Shown here: piece by piece, positions 1 to 9,900 of the stretch
How the letters are laid out: each line of letters opens with the position of its first letter
Numbering within the stretch: the stretch's first letter is position 1
From: Mnemiopsis leidyi
Lineage: Eukaryota > Ctenophora > Tentaculata > Lobata > Bolinopsidae
Direction: 5' to 3'
Assembly: GCA_000226015.1 (NCBI GenBank)
Contig: JH155313.1
Span: 7,048 to 34,244, forward strand
DNA length: 27,197 bases
Notes under the pieces: generated by a model
Databases searched by the model: none
Told to the model about the DNA's origin: nothing
Seen by the model: the letters and a program-made list of their open reading frames with translations, nothing else
Translations under genes and position numbers: made by a program

Positions 1-458
1 TGGAAACTAGACTTTTCATAGCAATCAAAATTTTCTATCGCTGTCTTCTACCTGTGTGCAAAGTTTTAAGGTGCTTGACATTTCACAGTAGCGTGTGTCA
101 AAATTTTTCAAAAGTTAGTTAAACATTAAAAAAGAAATTTTTTGGGACTTGGCAACTTTGGACAGGTGCCATTGAGTCAACTTTTATTAGTTTTTCGTGA
201 AATTTTCACAGCTGCTTAACAAAGGTATAAATAAAATTCGTGCAAATTTTTAGCATGATTCAACTAGAAACGGCTGAGTTTTATTCATGCAATGTAAATT
301 TCCAAAAATTTCCAAATTCTCGGAAAAAATTTTCTTTTTGCGATTTTTAAAAATGCGTCACCTTAGAATCAAAAAATAAGTGGTGCAATTGATGCCCATT
401 AGGGTGCTTTAGGTTACTGTACAGTCCGTTGGTCTAGCTAAATTTTTACAATTCCCCC
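1..458. other. AT-rich stretch, no gene seen
   Basis: This left edge is rich in A/T runs and shows no convincing exon on either strand. It should belong to the next intron of the lipoxygenase on the minus strand, because that gene's last visible exon ends at 735 and its catalytic half is not found here. Its right border is the GC-rich repeat at 459-495, so part of it may be the inside of a repeat copy. Confidence 0.5.
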
Positions 459-495
459 TTAAGGCCGCTTCGCGGCCGGCTGGGTGGAAAAAATT
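459..495 (+). repeat. GC-rich interspersed repeat end (copy 1)
   Basis: A 37-base block beginning ttaaggccgcttcgcggccg and ending in a short A run recurs in inverse orientation at 26848-26884 with one mismatch. It contains a small self-complementary GC core (ggccgcttcgcggcc) in AT-rich surroundings, and a TTAA sits at its outer edge. This looks like the conserved end of a dispersed DNA element. The two copies are over 26 kb apart with unrelated genes between them, so they are more likely two copies of one family than the ends of one element. Confidence 0.55.
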
Positions 496-734
496 GACAG
501 TGTCTTTTTTGTCTTTTTGTGTCATTGAATAGAATTTTTGCATACGCCTTAGATAACATTTTATTGAGGTATAAAACAATTTGTAGTTTGTTGAATTCCA
601 CCATGATCATTGCAAATAGTAATTATCCAATCATTAAAAAACATTTTATCATAATTATGTTTTTTAACATCATTCCCAAGATGCAAAATTTCCCTAGTAT
701 GCACCTTGTCCTGTCGAACTCAAGAGTTTATAAC

Positions 735-910
735 CTTATCGCGACAGGTCTCAGCTTGTCAGTTCTATCATGATAATAGAGGCAGTCCCCCAGGGATACT
801 ATCATGGGCAAAGCAAAGCCAGTCAGGATTGGCATGAGGATACCGCCGTCTCCTACCACCTCCAGCATGTTGGTATCGATCATGTAGATACGTCCTGCTT
901 CCAACTCCTC
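735..910 (-). CDS. isolated downstream lipoxygenase exon
   Basis: This 176-base exon encodes EELEAGRIYMIDTNML and then a hydrophobic stretch ending LRPVAI, which corresponds to the animal lipoxygenase segment in which a glycine- and aromatic-containing ID/VD strand is followed by the P(L/V)AI motif. The acceptor ttcctgcag at 911-919 is strong and phase 0, matching the phase 0 end of the exon at 10851. The donor after base 735 would be GTTATA, weaker than every other donor of this gene; without splicing the frame meets a stop two codons later. Either a weak donor is used or the exon is damaged. It is separated from the previous exon by 9940 bases, so a second, adjacent lipoxygenase copy is an alternative to one gene. 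Confidence 0.8.
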
Positions 911-3900
911 CTGCAGGAACAGGGATAAGCTAGATTTATTGGCCTGATGTATTTAGGTTTTTTTATAGATTATCAGATTATTCAAGTTACAACGTTTTTT
1001 CTTGGAACAGGAACCACACTTTTTGGTCGAGTGGAATTAAATTGAGATTCACAAACATAACGCGAAACTTAGTAAAGTTTGGTCAGAAAAATTTTATATT
1101 TAGGAATTTGTCCCATTTTATTGGTAAGCTTTAGACAGTAGCAATAACATCAAAATAGTAGCGTGAATCGCCTTTTGATAAGAATATGTGTTCCGATAAG
1201 AATATCTGTTCCGCTAAGAATATCTGTTCCGCTCAATTATCGTTTCAATTACAGTGTAGAACTAGTCCACATTTATTGGATTCATGGTGTCAGATTGTTA
1301 TCATTCCCTAATTTAGTCTCCCTTTGAGAAGCATCTAGGATATTTCCGTTTCTGCAGGTCATGCTTATTGGTGACATATTCATAGAAACCGTTTTCAAAG
1401 GATCAAGTACCACGTTTGATCTCGAATCATGGTAAAATGGGTGGAATCTCTTGTAAGAGTACCGTCTCAACCGGGTGAATTGTCGCTTTGCAAACACTCT
1501 CTTCCAATATTTCCAAACCGAAGGAGTTTTCAGGAAGTATACCAGAGGGTCGATAGTTGCAGACAGAATCATGAGCCCGTTTGCATAGAATCCCCCTATA
1601 CCGATGTTTATCTCGAATACCTTTGCCCAGCTCTTCAATATCCCAATTATATGTAGACAAAAAAAGATAGTCGTCAATACGATAGTTGTCTTAGCTGCTC
1701 TCCTTTTAGTCTTCTGACTTCTCCTATTGGCTTTGGCCGCATCACTCTTCACCCTCAATAGATAATACAAAGAAATGGAGTTCGCACACAGCATCACTAT
1801 GACAGAGAGTCCACAAGGTAACAAAGTTCCTAGCCCAACCCAGAGCGTCCTTACCAACTCGTTTGGAAAAGTGTTTTCGAGTTTACCACCACAGAAGGCT
1901 CCCTCCGTAGTCTTCCTGATGACAAGAGGGACAAGACTCAACAAAACAAAAAAGAGGGTGGTCCCGACCATGATGCAACGAATTGCCACCTGGGTTATCT
2001 GAGATAGGGGGTTCTTGATGGCCCTAGCCCGGACAACAGCTAACAGAGACATCCAAAAGTAGATAATCCGAGAGAGGGTGTTGAAGAACAGTTCAAACAC
2101 CTCACAGAAAGTCTGCTTGGAGGGCGAGTAGAGCTGGATCCCAGAAATCTGCTGGATAGAGAAGGGACTGACAGTGATAGAAAACAGCAGATCGGTCGTT
2201 ACGATGAAAGTGAAGAGATGTCGGGTGATCCGACAGTGATCCTTGCTGCCCCAAAGCAGGTAGATCAGGAGGAGGGTGTTGGTGGGCACTCCGAGGAAGA
2301 AAGTTACTGAAGTGCAGGTCTGGAAGAACGTTATCTCTGCCTTCGAAACCATGTTTCTGCTCGAATTTTAAAATATATGTTATGTTTGTTGAAATATCTG
2401 CATAGCAACGGTCGCTGGGGTTATAATATCAAACTGCGACATAACGAATAACCTTAATTGCGAGTCACTAATTTCAATTTTAATTGGCAAGTTGTTTTCA
2501 GCTAGTAGCATGCTGTAATTCAAATCGGCGCTGTTAAGCTAATTATCGAATGTACTAAATTGCGGAAAACAGCGGTAGGGGTGGCTCATTAGAAGATAGG
2601 ATGACATCCTTCCCCATCACCAAATCTGGTGGGAAAACGTGCTAAAACTCGACCTAGTCATGTTTTATGGCAATTCCTAACCTTACTGGATGTGTAAATT
2701 TCTAGGTTAGGCTCTAAAGGGTGTATGGTAGTTTAAGAACTGTTAATTTCACCCGTCAACAAGTAAGTTGACAAGTGATAATGCGGTCAACTTGCGGCTG
2801 CTCGATACGACAGACAGAATTTCCACTCAATACCACCTCTAAAAGTCGGCTAAATGTTTACGTTTTTGGATTTGTGACCTTCAATTATTCATTATGGTAC
2901 GTGCTTAGAATACTTATAGTAGGAACTTATCAAGGTTTTATGAAACAAATCTTTATCCCTTATGAGGCTGATAATGCTATCGGAAATTGGAAGACCCACG
3001 GCTGTTAGTTCGCGATAAGGCTGACAAATTCTTGGATTTTGTCCTTGTTTGGACTTTGGTTACGTAGGAATACCGTATTTGGGTTAGAGATCCTGGTGGT
3101 TAGATCCTAGTGACAAAGATTGAAGCATCTGTTGATATCTACAAAAATCATTCATTTTTTCAGAATAAATGTTTGGTCCTTAGTCCCACCTTTGCTAAGA
3201 AAAAAAACAATCAATTTGATATTTTTAGATACATCACAAAGACATTTCAAATTCTAACCGATAACCTAGTGACTATAACAAGAGGTGACCATAACAAGAG
3301 GTGCAAATGATACAGGTATATGATTAACAGTACGGAACTCATGAAACCCTGGTCGCAGTATCCCGTATAATGTTGTCTAACTATATTGAACAATATCGTT
3401 ATTTTTCGTAATGTGAAGATTTTCATGAAACAAGGGGGAAGTGTTGAGAAAACAGTGTTCATTCAGATTGCCCTGTCGCCCTGAACCCTGAGCGTTCATT
3501 ACTCTGATCCAGGGAATCGCTATTTTGAATATTAGGCCACTAGTGGTCTTGGGCTTACTTAAAATGCGATTTATAAGGCTATAACGATTCCCATCCGGCA
3601 ATTAATCAATTTTGTCATTGTTATATAATGGTTATTATGGTTATACAATAATTGTCATTGTTATAAAATAGTTAAACAGTCAACACATCACTGAACAAAC
3701 AGACTTTGCAATGAGTTACTATAGTTATACCCGGACTCATGCTTATGGTAAAAAGCTTGAAAACAGTCGAGTTTAATTAATTTTAGCAGCAACAGTTAAT
3801 GACCCAACTAATCAATGATTTTAAAAGTTAGGCCTGTTTTAATTGCACTTGTTTCATGTGAAATGCGATACTGCGAAAAATTTTAACGTGCATGTATTCA

Positions 3901-6900
3901 TTATTGAAAGTGTGGATGATTAGTTCAAATTTTTCAGGGTAATAAATGAAAAATTATAAATGGCAATGGCATGAACTAACGACTATGTTACTCAGTTAAT
4001 TCTGAAAACTGTTGATTAAATGTGTCTGATTGATTACAAATCAAGTTCAAAGTTCAAACTACATCATATGCAAGAACTGACATGATTACACGGCCACATT
4101 TTTTGCATTTAGACTATTTAGTCGAAATCATAGATCAATTATTATTCAACAAGCGTGATTTAAAAGTGTACGAGTACAGTCAGCTTCTAGCCTGAATATA
4201 TGTAAACGCGGTCTAGGTTGAGGTTTAGAAAATGAATATTGAAATTATACAACCACCTTCAAGATCGACAACCTCTAAGCTTTCTTCCAGCTAGTTGCAC
4301 TTCAAGGATGATCAACGAATACGTGACATAGAACAACACGGTCAATTAGGATTCTATCGAGCAGCATGAGAACTTAATCGGCGATATTGCAGTAAACAAA
4401 ACCGATCCTGCTACCATCCCACTGTGTGCTACCATTCTTCTTTATAGTGTACCGTGTCTGTTGCCATGTCGAATTGAGATTAGTAAACGTATCGAAAAGA
4501 TTGTCGTAACTAGCAATGCATCAACACTCGTTTTCGATAACTATTCGAACACAATTGAAGCCACATACATAGTTCATCTGTTGCGAAAAAAGAAAACATG
4601 TATATACAAGTTCATCCGCTTTTATCGAGGATTACGTTAGCCATTAACCAATAGGGGCATCTAAAGGCAACAAATGGATAAAGCGTAAACTGACGCTGCA
4701 AAAACTTAAACTGATTAAGGCGGTCTAGCACATGCTTAATTAATTTATTAAATGGGCTTGTTCAGAGAACTTCAGTCTTATTTAGCCCTGTAAAACAACG
4801 TACTAAAGGCCCCTTGAAACACGTACTGAAGGGCTGTCAATAGAACAAACTGAAGAGTGAGGGACTGTTCAATAGAGTACGAGAATAACCTAAAATGCCA
4901 GTACAGTTATTGAGTTATTGAAAGAAATCAATTCCATTCTGAAAAGGATAGTCAAGAGTAAAGTTCTGTCAACTGTTGCCCTGAACGGATGTACCTTAAT
5001 CGTTAAAATAACAAAACAAAAAATAAAGAATACTTCCTTGGTACTGACTGCCATGTATAGAGAGAGGGAGGTGTAGTCTACATGGAGTCAGGATATTTTA
5101 ACCTCTAAACGTACCAGCTCTCTAAAAATGTTTATTTACAAAATTCAAAATTGAAGTTAGTTTTCCAGACAAAATGATACTGCTTCCTTGACAATTGCTC
5201 AAAGATTTATGTCATGTTCTTTCCATCAAATGATACCTTTTATCAATCAAAGATCTGACGGGAAAAACTATTGCAAAAGTTTATCACTTTGCAGGTCCCT
5301 TTGTCAAGCTTACAGGAGGTGGAATGTTAAACTTTTATCAAATTATTTCAAATTATACTGCACCATAGACTACTTTATTAGGTTAAATGGCATATGCATT
5401 TAAAAGTTTTTTGAAAATCAATATTGATCATCGATGAGTCATCGATGATCAATTTTGATTTCCAAAAAATTTTCAAATGCATATGTCGGTTAAATCAAAT
5501 CAAGTATTTAGTACAGTTCTGGAAAAAAAGTTTATGCAAGGGATTTTTAGGGTTTTTTTTCAATGTCTCTATGTAGGTTTCAGTCCTTAAGGCAAAATCT
5601 CATCATGCAAATGACCTAGAATCCAAAAGCCAATAACCGAAGAAATGGATGTATAACGTTTGTTCTTAATTCCTGCAAAGTTGCCCTTATCGTATTGGGC
5701 CTATGTTGATTTAACAAATACAAAATAATGCTGATAATTTTATTTGGCCTTGTAATTTTTTGTAGGCCTAATATCATGACCCAAGGCAGATATTCAACAC
5801 TTGTTAGTGGATTTTCATCTATTAGTGGGCTTAATCGTTTCAATAATTAAGGCATCACTTCAAAAAAATTTGCATAACTGTAAACGCAAGTTACAACAAG
5901 AAAAATCGTATCTTCAACAATGAAACACTCAAATCTTGTCTCATCAACTTTATGGTCAATGTAATTGACGTACATCTGGTCACATGATTAAATTGATCGT
6001 GTTATGTGTACAGAAGACAGGCTGCACCATCTATGCGAATATATTATTCCGCATGTCAAATAAGTGTTTTTAGTATCTGACTTTCAGCGCTTCACTCTTG
6101 TTGCTGAACCTCAGACCATGAGCGAAAAATATAAAAATAAGTTTTTGATGATTGTGGTTAATGTATTGATAAGAATGTTTGCATATATCTTATGGATGCT
6201 GAACGATTCGTTACGGATGGTTTAAGCATAAAGTTCAAGTAAAAAATGAATTGAAAAACCGCGGTGTTTTTAGTTCAGCTATGCACATTAACGTTGCATT
6301 GGTACAATTTAGACTTAATTAAAGGATATGCTATAGGAAAGCGCAGTCCATGGAAATTTTAGTGCACTCCTTCTACTTCTAGGTAGGCAGGCTATTGTCG
6401 CTTTAGCAGAGTTATTAGGGCAGACTGGCTAAATATAAGTTTGGTAGTGCATTGATATACCAGATATATATAGTTGGTATAAATATATATAGTTGGTATA
6501 AATATATATTGGTATATATATATATATAGTTGGTTTATCAATGCACTACCGACCTTTAACTTGAGTAGAAATAGATGACAACAACGCATCAGCCTAACTA
6601 TGCTTTTTCAAAAATTAGTTTCATCGCACGAACCACGCAGACCTTAAAATCTTAACTTCGGACTTAACTAAAGTAAGTTCATCACCAGATTAAGGGTATT
6701 CAAGTATACTGTAAGATGCAGTTGAAAGTCTGCCGTTTTTCGGCTTGTTGTCGACGTTCATTATTCAATTTTCTACCAGACTATAGTAAATTCTGGTCTT
6801 ATTTCCAAAACTTCAACACTGGTTTCAACATTCACCTCAAGGACTTATTGTACGATCAACTAGCTGTTATTTTTACGGACTTCCAGGCCGCACTGCGTTG

Positions 6901-9900
6901 GTTCGGTTCAAATAAGATTTTAGCAACAAAATTTGGTGGCTCCAATTCAAACCTCACACTAACATATCCATTTGAAAAAGCTAGCCTCAATCTAATTACC
7001 ATCCTATATAGACAGACTTGACATTTTAATAAACAGTCTACAAACTTTCTCGCGCCGCAGAAAAAAATTTGGCCTTCATTGCCGGTAAAGTGAACTGGGT
7101 GATCCTTGACCTAGATCATAAGACACTATGATACACTTCATCAAAATATGAAACTTAATTTAATTCATGAAATTCAATTCATATCATGTAGCATTACGAA
7201 ATTAAAGTTCAAGTAGTCTATAAGAAACACATTAGGAAATGATGTGTGTCAGCATTGACCTATTGTTTACCGTTACTATAACGTACAACGCAGTTGACTG
7301 CAGCCATTGTTTGATATATCAACATTGCTAGTGGTGCAATAGCATTAGACCTTCCGAGCAGCTTTCATTAATCGAAGTGAATATAAACTGCTAAGTTGCA
7401 CTGAAGTACCTCTCAAAGCTTATCAGTTGCTTAGGTGATACAGAAGATTAATGAAACCCTATATAGTTGACCGATACAAGAGTTGCTGATTGGACGACAC
7501 AAACAACTTGTAGAAATGAGGAGGACATATAACTTTCTAAAGAGAGGACTAGCTGAAACGACCATGCTTCACCTGTTCGTGATTATAAGTCGTTTTTCAA
7601 GATGTTAAGATAACTGAACTACCGATTATAACTAATTGAAGGATAGGCCGGGCCATGTACCTGATTTTTGCAGCTTTGCTTGATAATCGGCTGCTTTAAA
7701 GTAAAACAACAGTCATCCTGAACCTGATTTTTACGGATGGCTGCAATGAGCAATTCGAATTAAAAGAGAAAGGCGACCAAAGAGCGATAAAAAATGCCAC
7801 CTGGGCTGCTCATTACCATCGTCCCTCTAAGTGCTGAGTAAGAAATTTTGACTTATGTAGTAGTCGTCTGTTCAAATGAAATAGCTGGAAAATTAAACCT
7901 GCTTATCCGCACTCGTCATTACCTCAAAGATGATTAGTGGTGGATTAGCCTGTAGATACAACATTAAACGTCACCGGCCCGCAATAAAATCTAGATTTGC
8001 ACCGGTACGAACTAGGGACGGACAAAATTACCGGTACCTTCCGAATTCTTAGTACCCTACTGTTGGATTAAGGTGAATTGTTCTGATAAACTTGACGGCA
8101 CATAGGGCAAGCTAACACAATCTAGGTTTCAAACTTCAACTTTTCGGCTTTTAACAAATAGGAAAGGGAAAATGATATCCGCGAATATGTGTTACTGTCA
8201 GTGTCCACTCGATGACAAATATCACCCTACCAGACTGAGCGGTGGAACTAAACTTCTCAGAGTCAGAAACTGGACGTCTCCACGTCACGAGCTAACGTAC
8301 AAGGTCGTCCGTAGATATCACGGTTAAAGATTTGGGTGACGCCTCTTGATGTGTGCTATAATACTACAGTAGGTATTTTATAGCAGAGAGAAGTAAATAT
8401 AGTTGTCATGGTGCCATGGAATCATATTTAGCTGTCTGCTGTGCATAATAGCGTACTTGTTCTGATGAAAGAGCCACTAAATGTAGTTTATAAATGAATT
8501 GGTTTATGTTAGATTTTACTATAATCAGTCAAACTGCCGCTAGGATCACATCTTCTCTCTAAAATAACTTGTGGATATTGCGGCTGACCGACAACTGGGA
8601 ACCTATCAAGTTTAGCTTGTGAAACTAGTTAACATGTAAGCGTGAGAATTTCCCAATTATGACGTTTCACCGACAACTGGGAACCTCCAGGAGTCCAGGG
8701 ATCGGGTTTCACCGAAGTCATCAGAAGTATACTGAACTGTCAAGTGTTGATATTTAGAGAGATTTTGAAGTAATTCAAAGAAATTGATTGAGATAACCGT
8801 ATTTGACAAAATAATCTTATCAATGTAGTAAATAATTAACAGGAATATCATCATAAATTACTCAATATCATGGCCAAAGTACTTGGCAACTTCAAACAGG
8901 TAGTCAACTTTGCAAGAGTACTCTGAGTACCGAGAGCAGATGACGAACAACTTGTCATGGGATTGGGAAGACTAATTCCTCCTCTTGGAGGGCGTCTTTC
9001 CCACGCCAAGCCGGTCAACATGAAAGTCAGTTATGACTTGCTGCTCCCGAATTGCTCGGAAATATTCTTGCACCGTTGGCTTGGGTCTGTGCACTCGTGT
9101 CCTAAAACCACGATGAAAACCTTCTACCATGTTGGAGGTTCGAGGAAACTCCGGATCATTGAGAATCCTGGAATAGTTATTCCAGAACTCCAATTATCCT
9201 TCAATGTACAGTAAACCCTCGATTTACCGGGCCTCTCGGGGGAAAGGTTTGACGCCCGGTAAATAGAGGGGCCCGGTAAATAGAGTTTGACCAAAATATG
9301 GCCTTATTTTGGCCAAAAATAGTGACTAAAGTTATTGATAGCTATATGTAAACGTCATCCTGATCATATTTCTTGATAAAATTAAAAGTACTCTTTGAGG
9401 GATTTAGAACTGTGGGAATGGATCCAACGTTCTAAATAACACTTTCAATCAGTAATTTCAAGGTCGATCGTTTTAGTTTGTATGCCGTGGTTACGTTACA
9501 TATATCAGTACACCTGTGTATGACCTGTCAGCTTGCATGTTAAGGCTTTATCACGGTGTCACATGGCAAAGAGATGCCATAACCAAAATGTCACGTGTGC
9601 CGGTGCCTGCTATTGAAAGCTTATATCTCATGGCCAAATAAAGGACGGAAAAAAATTTAAAAAATGTTGTGTGAAAATATTGAAAAATTTCGGGGGAAAG
9701 GAAGGAGGCCCGGTAAATAGAGGGACCCGGTAAATAGAGGCCCGGTAAATCGAGGGTTTACTGTACTTGGAGAAAGTAGGCATGATGAATCGAATGCGAT
9801 GCTTTTAGGTTTCATAGTTAGGTATATACCTAGAGAACCCGTTCATTAACAGCTGATCAACACACCTACCATCACATCGATTCACATCGCCGCATGCACC

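Larger units (their letters stand above)
2353..8580. other. lipoxygenase intron DNA without recognisable genes
   Basis: Apart from the foldbacks at 5391-5485 and 6443-6550, I see no conserved protein on either strand. The longest open frame (6716-7021, plus strand, 101 codons) has no recognisable motif. Near 3617-3670 there is an imperfect duplication of the sequence attgtcattgttata. No tRNA-like A/B box pair was seen. Confidence 0.5.

Noticed and set aside
519-773. 84-codon plus-strand open frame
   Set aside because: It overlaps the lipoxygenase exon 910-735 in antisense, has no motif, and its codon at 519 is not ATG.
1775-2002. Plus-strand open frames opposite the GPCR
   Set aside because: These are antisense shadows of a clear receptor gene and have no recognisable motif.
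6716-7021. 101-codon plus-strand open frame
   Set aside because: It starts at a true ATG, but it has no domain, no visible splice context, and could occur by chance in this much intron DNA.
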